Origin: JBKEDF01 sp047975325
GTDB lineage: Bacteria > Pseudomonadota > Alphaproteobacteria > Rhodobacterales > Rhodobacteraceae
Direction of reading: 5' to 3'
NCBI GenBank assembly: GCA_047975325.1
Contig: JBKEDF010000076.1
Location: forward strand, 1 to 28,202
DNA: 28,202 nucleotides
A program made the translations under genes and the position numbers. Below are positions 7,633 to 14,889 of this stretch, one piece after another (the stretch's first letter is position 1; every line of letters starts with the position of its first letter). The notes beneath the pieces were generated by a model. It was not told where the DNA came from. It ran no database searches and was given only the letters and a program-made list of their open reading frames with translations.

Positions 7633-8094
7633 TCATTCCTCATCCACCACGCGAAAGAGGGCCGGGACCGCCGGACAGGGGGTCATCTCATTTCGGATCA
7701 CATCCGAAAGGCGGGTCTGATGCAAAAATACGTAAACATGGGCCGAAAGCCCTTCCCAGAGCCTGTTCGAAAGGCTTTGGGAACGGCTGCCCGACACCCC
7801 GCCGGAGGCCCCGGCCCCCGCCTGCAGCGCATTCACGGTTTCCTCCACCGCTTCCATCACCTCACTGACACGGATCGCGTCAGGGCTGCGTGCCAGACGA
7901 TAACCGCCGCCCGGGCCGCGCACGGCCTCCACCAGCCCTGCCCGGCGCAGCTTGACAAACAGCTGTTCCAGATATGGCAGGGATATATCCTGTCGTTTGG
8001 AAATTTCAGCCAGCGAAACCAGCGTGTCATCCTTGACCAGCGCCAGATCCACCAGCGCAACCATCGCATAACGCCCCTTGGTGGAGAGTTTCAT
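7633..8094 (-). CDS. iscR: Rrf2-family transcriptional regulator IscR, cysteine-triad-lacking type
   Basis: First gene of the suf operon and probably its Fe-S-responsive repressor. The 153-residue protein has the Rrf2 winged helix: MKLSTKGRYAMVALVDLA, recognition helix around 38-50 (SLPYLEQLFVKLRRAGLV) and the wing GPGGGYRLAR at 60-69. The segment that carries three cluster cysteines in E. coli IscR reads AGASGGVSGSRSQSLSNRLW here, with no cysteine. The only cysteine is C140 near the C-terminus. A single-cysteine IscR has been described in Rhodobacter sphaeroides, so this fits the order rather than decay. The ATG at 8094 is the conserved start. It is divergent from an alpha/beta hydrolase gene, and the shared upstream region contains an Irr-type box. 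Confidence 0.92.
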   Translation of the reverse strand: MKLSTKGRYAMVALVDLALVKDDTLVSLAEISKRQDISLPYLEQLFVKLRRAGLVEAVRGPGGGYRLARSPDAIRVSEVMEAVEETVNALQAGAGASGGVSGSRSQSLSNRLWEGLSAHVYVFLHQTRLSDVIRNEMTPCPAVPALFRVVDEE

Positions 8095-8128
8095 GCCACG
8101 ACCTCCCGCAATTTCGCTTCTCCATTGA

Positions 8129-8142
8129 CCTGCCGCGGCAGG
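8129..8142. promoter_or_regulatory. 14-bp perfect palindrome upstream of iscR
   Basis: CCTGCCGCGGCAGG equals its own reverse complement and lies 35-48 bp upstream of the iscR start. It may be an operator or form a leader hairpin. It is GC-rich and unlike known IscR boxes, so the role is open. Confidence 0.4.
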
Positions 8143-8188
8143 CCGCTTAACTCACTGTCTAGGCTCTGATCGCCGATCCGGCGGCCAG

Positions 8189-8205
8189 TTTTGAAACGTT
8201 CTAAA
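8189..8205. promoter_or_regulatory. Irr box (iron control element) for the suf operon
   Basis: TTTTGAAACGTTCTAAA matches the alphaproteobacterial ICE consensus TTTAGAA-N3-TTCTAAA at 13 of 14 defined positions. It lies 95 bp upstream of iscR (minus) and 57 bp upstream of the hydrolase gene (plus). Irr is the heme-responsive Fur-family regulator, and suf operons are predicted Irr targets in this order. No irr gene is in the window. Confidence 0.72.
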
Positions 8206-8261
8206 TAGACGCGCCCGTCTTGTCTACCAGGACCCGCGCCGGAAAGAAGCAGGCGACGCCG

Positions 8262-8921
8262 ATGCCCGAAGTCATTTTCGCCGGTCCCGAGGGCCGCCTT
8301 GAAGGCCGTTATCACCCACAGAAGGAACGCGACGCACCTATCGCAATCGTGCTGCACCCGCATCCGCAATTTGGCGGCACGATGAACAACAAGGTTGTCT
8401 ATAACCTTCACTACGCCTTTTACAACATGGGCTTTACCGTCTTGCGCTTCAACTTCCGCGGTGTCGGGCGCAGTCAGGGTGAATATGATCAGGGGGTTGG
8501 GGAACTGTCCGATGCAGCCTCCGCGCTCGATTATCTGCAATCGATGAACCAGAATTCCAAACATTGCTGGGTCGCGGGGTTTTCCTTTGGTGCCTGGATC
8601 GGCATGCAGCTTCTGATGCGGCGACCGGAAATCACCGGGTTCATCTCCGTCGCGCCGCCCGCCAACATGTATGATTTTTCCTTCCTCGCGCCCTGCCCGT
8701 CCTCGGGTCTGATCATCAACGGCACGAATGACAAGGTCGCCCCGCCCAAGGATACCCTGAGCCTGGTGAACAAGCTGCATGAACAAAAGGGCATCACCAT
8801 TACCCATGATCAGGTCGAGGGCGCGGATCACTTCTTCAAGGATGAAGAAACACATATGAATCCGATGATTTCGACCGTCACGCAATATGTGCAGCGTCGC
8901 CTCGGCGAAACGACACGGTAA
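8262..8921 (+). CDS. Small alpha/beta hydrolase
   Basis: A 219-residue single-domain alpha/beta hydrolase of the short COG2945-like type. The oxyanion segment is LHPHPQFGGTMNN (31-43), the nucleophile elbow is GFSFG with Ser108, and Asp157 (INGTNDKVAPP) and His190 (EGADHFF) complete a plausible triad. There is no signal peptide, so it is probably cytosolic. The substrate is unknown. I chose the ATG at 8262 over an upstream TTG because the protein family starts here and a purine-rich AGGCGA lies upstream. It is divergent from iscR and followed by an HD-domain gene 14 bp downstream, so the two are probably co-transcribed and may share the Irr-box region. Confidence 0.88.
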   Translation: MPEVIFAGPEGRLEGRYHPQKERDAPIAIVLHPHPQFGGTMNNKVVYNLHYAFYNMGFTVLRFNFRGVGRSQGEYDQGVGELSDAASALDYLQSMNQNSKHCWVAGFSFGAWIGMQLLMRRPEITGFISVAPPANMYDFSFLAPCPSSGLIINGTNDKVAPPKDTLSLVNKLHEQKGITITHDQVEGADHFFKDEETHMNPMISTVTQYVQRRLGETTR

Positions 8922-8935
8922 CCCATGGACGGACA

Positions 8936-9535
8936 ATGACAGCGCGTCTGGACAGCCAGTTCGCCTTTCTTGCCGAGGCTGACCGGCTGAAATCCGTGCT
9001 GCGGGCCAATACGCTTTGCGATGGATCGCGGCGCGAAAATTCCGGGGAACACAGCTGGCATCTGGCGCTTTATGCCCTGGTTCTGGCAGATCAGGCCCAG
9101 CCGGGCGTGGATATCAACCGGGTGATCCGCATGCTCCTGCTGCATGACCTGGTGGAAATTGATGTTGGCGATGTACCGCTTCATTCCGCAGGGGGCGAGG
9201 CCCATGGGTCGGCAGAGGTCCAGGCTGCGGAACGCAAGGCGGCAGAACGGATTTTTGGACTTCTTCCCAATGATATAAGCGATGAGTTTCGTGCAATATG
9301 GGAAGAATTCGAAGCGGCGGAAACCCCGGAGGCCATTTTTGCCAAATCGCTCGACCGGGTCCAGCCGGTGATGCAGAATTTTGCCTCGGGTGGCGGCACG
9401 TGGCGCGACTATGATGTCACCTATGAACAGATCGAAACGCGTGTCGGGCGCAAGATCAAACGCGGCGCGCCGGGGATCTGGGCCGTCCTTGCCCCGAAAC
9501 TCCGGCACTATCTGGACAGGATGGCGCGGGATTAG
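8936..9535 (+). CDS. HD-domain hydrolase (YfbR/HDDC2-like)
   Basis: A 199-residue HD-superfamily protein. Metal ligands visible are His39 (ENSGEHSWH), the His70-Asp71 doublet in LLLHDLVEIDVGD and Asp140 in KSLDRVQPVMQN. The EHSW...LHDLVE...GD pattern is that of the HD_3 group, which includes 5'-deoxynucleotidases (YfbR) and HDDC2-type nucleoside phosphatases. Substrate specificity cannot be read from the sequence. The start at 8936 has a weak ribosome site. It follows the alpha/beta hydrolase closely and ends 26 bp from a convergent DUF2235 gene. Confidence 0.85.
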   Translation: MTARLDSQFAFLAEADRLKSVLRANTLCDGSRRENSGEHSWHLALYALVLADQAQPGVDINRVIRMLLLHDLVEIDVGDVPLHSAGGEAHGSAEVQAAERKAAERIFGLLPNDISDEFRAIWEEFEAAETPEAIFAKSLDRVQPVMQNFASGGGTWRDYDVTYEQIETRVGRKIKRGAPGIWAVLAPKLRHYLDRMARD

Positions 9536-9561
9536 GCAATACGCTGAATTGCGGTGGCCCG

Positions 9562-10776
9562 TCAGGCCGGATCAATTTCGCCGTAATCCGATATCGTCGC
9601 CAGATCGACAAGATCTATTTGCAGCCCGGCCTGCCGCAGGGACCCCGGACGATAGGGTTTTCCGCGCCAATGCCCGGGATACCTTTCCGGCATGACCCGC
9701 CAACGCGCAATCGCCGGATCGGCGACCATCGCAGCCGCCTCTGGCCCCTTACGCCAGCGCCCCGTTACGCCCAGCACCTTTTGCAACGGGGATTTTCCCT
9801 TGCTCTGGTTGAAAAGCGGCCCCTTCAGATCACAGTTTTTCCCAAAAGCCCGAAGCTGGTCCATGTCGATCCCGAGCCCCTGCTCCATCGCGCCCTGTGC
9901 AATCCAGATCAGGGCGATGGCCGAAAGGCTGACAAGATCACCCCCGCCCCCGACGGCACCATGTACCCCGGCAAACCATTCCTGCCGGTAATCGCCCGCC
10001 GCTTCCTCCTTGCGCAAAACAGGCAGATTGGTCCAGAGCGTCGGCATGAAACTGCGGCGTTGTTCATCCAGGGCCACGGCGTGGCGCGCAGATTTCACAA
10101 ATCTCGACAGTCTGGTGTTATGGAAACGGTATTTGCCGTTCAACATACGCGCGGGCAGCCCCCAATGCGACGGGATCCCCAAAGCACCGACCGTATCCCA
10201 TACACCAAGATAGGACACGCGAAAGGGATGACCTGCCGGATATCCATTATCCGCCCGCCATTTCGCCTCCTGCCCGCTGGTCGTGATCCAGGGGGAGATA
10301 TCCAGGCGCAATTTGAGGCTTGCCTCGGTATCGGGGTCCGTCTCCTTGTCGCGATTGCGATAATGGGCAAAACATCTTGCCACAGCTGCGTCATCCGCCT
10401 TTTGCGGCAGGCCACAATTGCGGATCAGCCCAACCAGGGATCGCGCAGTATAGGCCCCGCGGGAGAAGCCGAAAACATAGATCTCATCACCCGGTTCATA
10501 ATGCCTGGCCAGATTTTGGTAGGCCATAGCAATCCTCTTATCGAGGCCGAATCCCATTGCCCCACCCGATATCTTCTCATTCAGGCGCTCCAGCCAGCCG
10601 CCACCCTCCGGCACACCGACACCATGAAAATAAAGCGCAACCTGTTCAATCTCCTCCTGCCCGGCCGGATGCCGGGCGGCCGGCAACACCATGAGCGCCA
10701 TGCGACGCACATTCGTAGGGTGGGGCTGGTCGGCACTGTTCCAGGTTCCGTCGCAAAATACAGCGATACGTTTCAT
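9562..10776 (-). CDS. DUF2235 alpha/beta-hydrolase-like protein
   Basis: A 404-residue protein with the diagnostic DUF2235 start RIAVFCDGTWN and the nucleophile motif GFSRGAYTARS (Ser105 within GFSRG). DUF2235 proteins are related to Tle1-type phospholipase effectors and to fungal uncharacterised hydrolases. There is no signal peptide and there are no membrane segments. The ATG at 10776 has AAGGC upstream. No VgrG, immunity-like partner or secretion gene is next to it, so a stand-alone intracellular hydrolase is more likely than a secreted effector. The substrate is unknown. Confidence 0.85.
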   Translation of the reverse strand: MKRIAVFCDGTWNSADQPHPTNVRRMALMVLPAARHPAGQEEIEQVALYFHGVGVPEGGGWLERLNEKISGGAMGFGLDKRIAMAYQNLARHYEPGDEIYVFGFSRGAYTARSLVGLIRNCGLPQKADDAAVARCFAHYRNRDKETDPDTEASLKLRLDISPWITTSGQEAKWRADNGYPAGHPFRVSYLGVWDTVGALGIPSHWGLPARMLNGKYRFHNTRLSRFVKSARHAVALDEQRRSFMPTLWTNLPVLRKEEAAGDYRQEWFAGVHGAVGGGGDLVSLSAIALIWIAQGAMEQGLGIDMDQLRAFGKNCDLKGPLFNQSKGKSPLQKVLGVTGRWRKGPEAAAMVADPAIARWRVMPERYPGHWRGKPYRPGSLRQAGLQIDLVDLATISDYGEIDPA

Positions 10777-10926
10777 CCGAATGCCTTATGTAATTGCTGA
10801 ATTGGAAATACGGGCAGTCTTGCCCAAATCGGCCTATCTGGCAATCATTACGGGGCGTCTTTCTTGCATACAATCGCATACCATATTCCCTGAAACCCCT
10901 TTTTCCGCTATAGCACCCCTGTCTGC

Positions 10927-10945
10927 TTCCCGTGGAAAACGGGAA
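10927..10945. other. Hairpin upstream of icd
   Basis: TTCCCGT/ACGGGAA forms a perfect 7-bp stem with a 5-nt loop, about 125 bp before the icd start, in the 293-bp region between the divergent DUF2235 and icd genes. No T-run follows, so it may be part of the icd leader. No clear sigma-70 promoter was seen in this gap. Confidence 0.35.
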
Positions 10946-11069
10946 CGACCGTATTTCATGTTCGGGGTCGGTTTCCTGCTGATTGGCAGCCTTGGGAATT
11001 CCGAATTCAATATAGGGACGATTTGCACTAAGACCCCGGCAACCACACCCATCTGACCAAGAGGCCCCA

Positions 11070-12281
11070 ATGACCAAGATCAAGGTAGCCAACCCCGTTG
11101 TTGAACTTGACGGCGATGAAATGACCCGGATCATGTGGGATTTCATCAAGAAAAAACTGATCCTGCCCTATCTCGACATCGACCTGAAATATTACGATCT
11201 CGGCATTGAGGAACGTGACCGCACGGATGATCAGATCACGGTGGATGCAGCCGAAGCAATCAGGAAACATGGTGTTGGCGTGAAATGCGCGACCATCACC
11301 CCCGATGAGGCGCGGGTAGAGGAATTCGGGCTGAAAAAAATGTGGCCTTCCCCCAATGGCACGATCCGCAACATTCTGGGCGGGGTGATTTTTCGCCAGC
11401 CGATCATCTGCCAGAACGTGCCGCGCCTCGTGCCGGGCTGGACAAGGCCGATTGTCGTCGGGCGCCATGCTTATGGCGATCAGTACCGCGCGACGGATTT
11501 TCATTTTCCCGGCAAGGGCAGGCTCACAATGAAATTCGTAGGCGAAGACGGCACCGAAATCGAACGTGAAGTCTTCGACGCCCCCTCCGCCGGGGTCGCG
11601 ATGGGGATGTATAACCTTGACGCCTCGATCATCGACTTTGCCCGGGCCTCGTTCAATTACGGGCTCAACCTGGGCTGGCCGGTCTACCTGTCAACCAAGA
11701 ATACCATCCTCAAGGCCTATGACGGCCGCTTCAAGGACCTTTTCCAGAAGATCTATGAGGAAGAGTTCGAGGAAAAGTTCAAGGCAAGGGAAATCTATTA
11801 CGAACACCGGCTGATCGACGATATGGTCGCCTCATCGCTGAAATGGTCGGGCGGCTATATCTGGGCCTGCAAGAATTACGATGGCGATGTGCAATCCGAC
11901 ACGGTGGCGCAAGGATTCGGATCACTTGGCCTGATGACTTCTGTCCTGATGACGCCAGATGGCAAAACGGTTGAATCGGAAGCCGCCCATGGCACGGTCA
12001 CCCGCCACTACCGCCAGCATCAGGAAGGCAAGGAAACCTCGACCAATTCCATCGCCTCGATCTATGCTTGGACGGGGGCGCTCAAACATCGCGGAAAACT
12101 GGATGAAAACGCCGCGCTGCTGAACTTCGCGGAGGTTCTGGAAAAAGTGACGGTGCAATGCGTGGAGGACGGGTTCATGACCAAGGACCTCGCACTGCTG
12201 GTCGGCCCTGAACAGCAATGGCTCACGACCATGGGTTTCCTTGAAAAGGTCGATGAATACCTGAACAAGGCCCTGCGCTGA
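11070..12281 (+). CDS. icd: NADP-dependent isocitrate dehydrogenase
   Basis: TCA-cycle enzyme that oxidatively decarboxylates isocitrate to 2-oxoglutarate with NADP. The 403-residue length and sequence (IKVANPVVELDGDEMTR start, WPSPNGTIRN substrate loop with Ser94, RHAYGDQY at 131-138) mark the homodimeric eukaryote-like subfamily II, usual in alphaproteobacteria, rather than the E. coli type. The nucleotide-binding region includes SEAAHGTVTRHYR near 307-319. The ATG at 11070 has GAGG upstream at good spacing. It is transcribed alone, with typA 135 bp downstream in the same direction. Confidence 0.96.
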   Translation: MTKIKVANPVVELDGDEMTRIMWDFIKKKLILPYLDIDLKYYDLGIEERDRTDDQITVDAAEAIRKHGVGVKCATITPDEARVEEFGLKKMWPSPNGTIRNILGGVIFRQPIICQNVPRLVPGWTRPIVVGRHAYGDQYRATDFHFPGKGRLTMKFVGEDGTEIEREVFDAPSAGVAMGMYNLDASIIDFARASFNYGLNLGWPVYLSTKNTILKAYDGRFKDLFQKIYEEEFEEKFKAREIYYEHRLIDDMVASSLKWSGGYIWACKNYDGDVQSDTVAQGFGSLGLMTSVLMTPDGKTVESEAAHGTVTRHYRQHQEGKETSTNSIASIYAWTGALKHRGKLDENAALLNFAEVLEKVTVQCVEDGFMTKDLALLVGPEQQWLTTMGFLEKVDEYLNKALR

Positions 12282-12416
12282 TAATCAGGGCCTGTTCGCG
12301 GCGGCGCATAACCCTGACTGCCAGGTCCCACGAACCGCATCCCAGGGGGCGGGCCGGTCTGCTCTGGCCTTCCCTCATGGCTTCTGTTATCGCGGCGGCG
12401 CAGCAAGGAAACGCCC

Positions 12417-14234
12417 ATGGATCTCCGTAATATCGCCATTATCGCCCATGTCGACCACGGCAAGACAACGCTTGTCGACGAACTTCTGAAACAGTCCGGA
12501 ACCTTCCGTGACAACCAGGCGCTGACCGAACGCGCCATGGACAGCAACGAGATCGAACGTGAGCGCGGGATCACCATCCTGGCCAAGGCGACCTCGGTGG
12601 AATGGAAAGGAACGCGCATCAATATCGTGGACACGCCCGGCCACGCCGATTTCGGCGGCGAGGTGGAACGGATCCTGTCCATGGTTGATGGTGTCGTCTT
12701 GCTGGTCGATGCCGCCGAAGGCCCGATGCCACAAACCAAATTCGTCACATCCAAGGCTCTGGCACTGGGGCTGCGCCCGATTGTCGTGCTCAACAAGGTG
12801 GACAAGCCCGATGCGGAACCAGACCGCGCGCTGGATGAGGTTTTTGACCTTTTCGCCAATCTCGGCGCTTCGGATGACCAACTTGATTTCCCGCATCTCT
12901 ATGCTTCCGGCCGGTCCGGCTGGGCCGATACCGAACTGGACGGCCCGCGCCAGAACCTCGATTCGCTTTTTGACCTGATCGTGGATCATGTTCCTGCACC
13001 CGGGCAGATCACCGCCACGGCGGAACCTTTCCGCATGCTTGCCACCACGCTTTCGGCAGATCCGTTTATCGGTCGGATCCTGACCGGACGGGTGGAAACC
13101 GGCACGGTGAAGGTGGGCGCGCAGCTCAAGGCCCTGTCGCGCGAGGGTGACCGGGTTGAACAGTTCCGTGTCACCAAGATCCTGGCTTTCCGCGGTCTTG
13201 CACAACAACCCATCGATGAGGCCGTGGCCGGTGATATCGTCACCATCGCGGGCATGACCAAGGCAACCGTGGCCGATACACTTTGCGATCCCGCAATCGA
13301 GGCCCCCCTGCCTGCGCAACCCATCGACCCCCCCACAATCACCGTGACCTTCGGCATCAATGACAGCCCCCTCGCGGGGCGGGACGGATCAAAGGTGCAG
13401 TCCCGCGTAATCCGTGACCGGCTGATGAAAGAGGCCGAACAGAATGTCGCGATCCGCATCGCCGATACACCGGGGGGCGAGGCCTTTGAGGTTTCGGGCC
13501 GGGGCGAATTGCAAATGGGTGTTCTGATCGAAAACATGCGCCGCGAAGGTTTCGAACTTTCAATTTCCCGCCCGCGCGTCATTCTGCGCGACGAAGGGGA
13601 TGAAAGGCTCGAACCGATCGAGGAAGCCATCATCGATGTCGATGACGAATATACCGGCGCGGTAATCGACCGGCTGACCGGCGAACGCAAGGCCGATCTG
13701 GTTGAAATGAAACCTGCAGGTGCAGGCAAGACCCGGATCGTGGCCCATGTCCCGTCACGCGGGCTCATTGGCTATCACGGTCAATTCCTGACCGATACGC
13801 GCGGCACCGGTGTGCTGAACCGCATTTTCCACGGCTGGGCACCGCATAAGGGCCCGATCCAGGGGCGTCGCCAGGGCGTGCTGATCTCCATGGAGAACGG
13901 TACTTCGGTTGCCTACGCACTTTGGAACCTCGAAGAACGCGGCCGCATGTTCATCGGTGCGCAGGAAGCCGTTTATGAGGGCATGATCATTGGTGAACAC
14001 AGCCGGGACAACGATCTTGAGGTCAATCCCCTCAAGGGAAAGAAGCTTACCAATGTCCGTGCATCAGGCTCGGATGAGGCAGTGCGCCTGACCCCCCCTG
14101 TTCGCATGAGCCTCGAAGAGGCCATCGCCTATATCGACGATGACGAACTGGTGGAGGTCACGCCCAAAATCATCCGCATGCGCAAGCGCCATCTGGATCC
14201 GCATGAACGGAAACGCGCCGCCCGGGCGGGCTGA
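12417..14234 (+). CDS. typA: Ribosome-associated GTPase TypA/BipA
   Basis: Translational GTPase of the EF-G-like family that binds the ribosome and helps growth under stress and in cold. The 605-residue protein has G1 HVDHGKTT at 11-18, G2 GITI at 51-54, G3 DTPGH at 72-76 and G4 NKVD at 126-129, then a domain II, an EF-G-like domain III/V region (SGRGELQMGVLIENMRREGFE) and the BipA-specific C-terminal domain ending in a basic tail (RKRHLDPHERKR). The ATG at 12417 follows AAGGAAA. The gene stands between icd and the convergent DUF1330 pair. Confidence 0.96.
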   Translation: MDLRNIAIIAHVDHGKTTLVDELLKQSGTFRDNQALTERAMDSNEIERERGITILAKATSVEWKGTRINIVDTPGHADFGGEVERILSMVDGVVLLVDAAEGPMPQTKFVTSKALALGLRPIVVLNKVDKPDAEPDRALDEVFDLFANLGASDDQLDFPHLYASGRSGWADTELDGPRQNLDSLFDLIVDHVPAPGQITATAEPFRMLATTLSADPFIGRILTGRVETGTVKVGAQLKALSREGDRVEQFRVTKILAFRGLAQQPIDEAVAGDIVTIAGMTKATVADTLCDPAIEAPLPAQPIDPPTITVTFGINDSPLAGRDGSKVQSRVIRDRLMKEAEQNVAIRIADTPGGEAFEVSGRGELQMGVLIENMRREGFELSISRPRVILRDEGDERLEPIEEAIIDVDDEYTGAVIDRLTGERKADLVEMKPAGAGKTRIVAHVPSRGLIGYHGQFLTDTRGTGVLNRIFHGWAPHKGPIQGRRQGVLISMENGTSVAYALWNLEERGRMFIGAQEAVYEGMIIGEHSRDNDLEVNPLKGKKLTNVRASGSDEAVRLTPPVRMSLEEAIAYIDDDELVEVTPKIIRMRKRHLDPHERKRAARAG

Positions 14235-14245
14235 TCATCCCGCCC

Positions 14246-14275
14246 CGGTCAGTCGGAAACCGGTCAGTCGGAAAT
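14246..14275. repeat. 15-bp tandem duplication across a stop codon
   Basis: CGGTCAGTCGGAAAC (14246-14260) is repeated at 14261-14275 with one change at the last base. The second copy contains the stop codon and last codons of the minus-strand DUF1330 gene. The duplicate therefore carries a second, untranslated copy of its end. Confidence 0.85.
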
Positions 14276-14551
14276 CTCGACGACCAGCAATTCGCGTTCC
14301 GCCGCATCACGCGCATGGGACAGCGCTTCCTGGTATTCGGGGCTGTGATAACAGGTCTCCGCCGCCTCCACGCTGGGAAAGCGCGCGACAACGTTACGCG
14401 GGCGTTCACGCCCTTCCAGTTGCACGAAACGTCCCCCCCGGGCGATGAAGGCACCACCGTGTTTTTCGATCGCGGGGCCTGCAAGCTTCGCATAACGGCC
14501 ATAGGCGTCTTCATCTGTCACGGTCACATGGGCAATCCAGAGTGCGGGCAT
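14264..14551 (-). CDS. DUF1330 protein (second of a tandem pair)
   Basis: A 95-residue single-domain DUF1330 protein, dimeric alpha/beta-barrel (ferredoxin-like) type. Family features are the start PALWIAHVTVTDEDAYGRYA, the glycine-rich GGAFIARGGRFVQLEG turn, the VVARFPSVEAA strand-helix and the YHSPEYQEAL block. The ATG at 14551 has AGGAAA upstream. It follows the other DUF1330 gene by 13 bp and is clearly a paralogue. The family is poorly characterised and no catalytic function is claimed. A 15-bp tandem duplication spans its stop codon. Confidence 0.85.
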   Translation of the reverse strand: MPALWIAHVTVTDEDAYGRYAKLAGPAIEKHGGAFIARGGRFVQLEGRERPRNVVARFPSVEAAETCYHSPEYQEALSHARDAAERELLVVEISD

Positions 14552-14564
14552 TTTCCTGTTCTCT

Positions 14565-14849
14565 CTATATTCCGTCCACAACAACGATATCGCGCAGACT
14601 GCTCGCCAGCGCAATCGGCAGAATTTCCTGATAGGCGGGGGAATTGTACCAGGCGAGCGCGGCCTGCCGATCCGGAAACTCGATTATCACATGACGTTCC
14701 GGGCTTTCACCTTCGACCTGATCCTGCGGCCCCCCCTTCACCAGAAACCGCCCGCCCGCCTTTTCGGCAAGCACCACGGTCTGGCTGGCATAGGTCTGGT
14801 ATTTTTTCATATCGGTCACGGTAATCCGTGCAATGATATAGGCGCTCAT
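14565..14849 (-). CDS. DUF1330 protein (first of a tandem pair)
   Basis: A 94-residue DUF1330 protein (MSAYIIARITVTDMKKYQTYA) with the same core blocks as its neighbour: GGRFLVKGG, HVIIEFPDRQAALAWY and NSPAYQEILPIA. The ATG at 14849 is set by a strong GGGGAGGAGA site. A longer upstream frame is only alaS antisense-phase coding and is not supported. It starts 40 bp after the alaS stop, so the pair is probably expressed by read-through from alaS. The role is unknown, and small-molecule binding or a monooxygenase-like fold is possible. Confidence 0.86.
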   Translation of the reverse strand: MSAYIIARITVTDMKKYQTYASQTVVLAEKAGGRFLVKGGPQDQVEGESPERHVIIEFPDRQAALAWYNSPAYQEILPIALASSLRDIVVVDGI

Positions 14850-14889
14850 CCTTTCTCCTCCCCTGCCTTCCGGGCGGGCGCGGGCGTGA

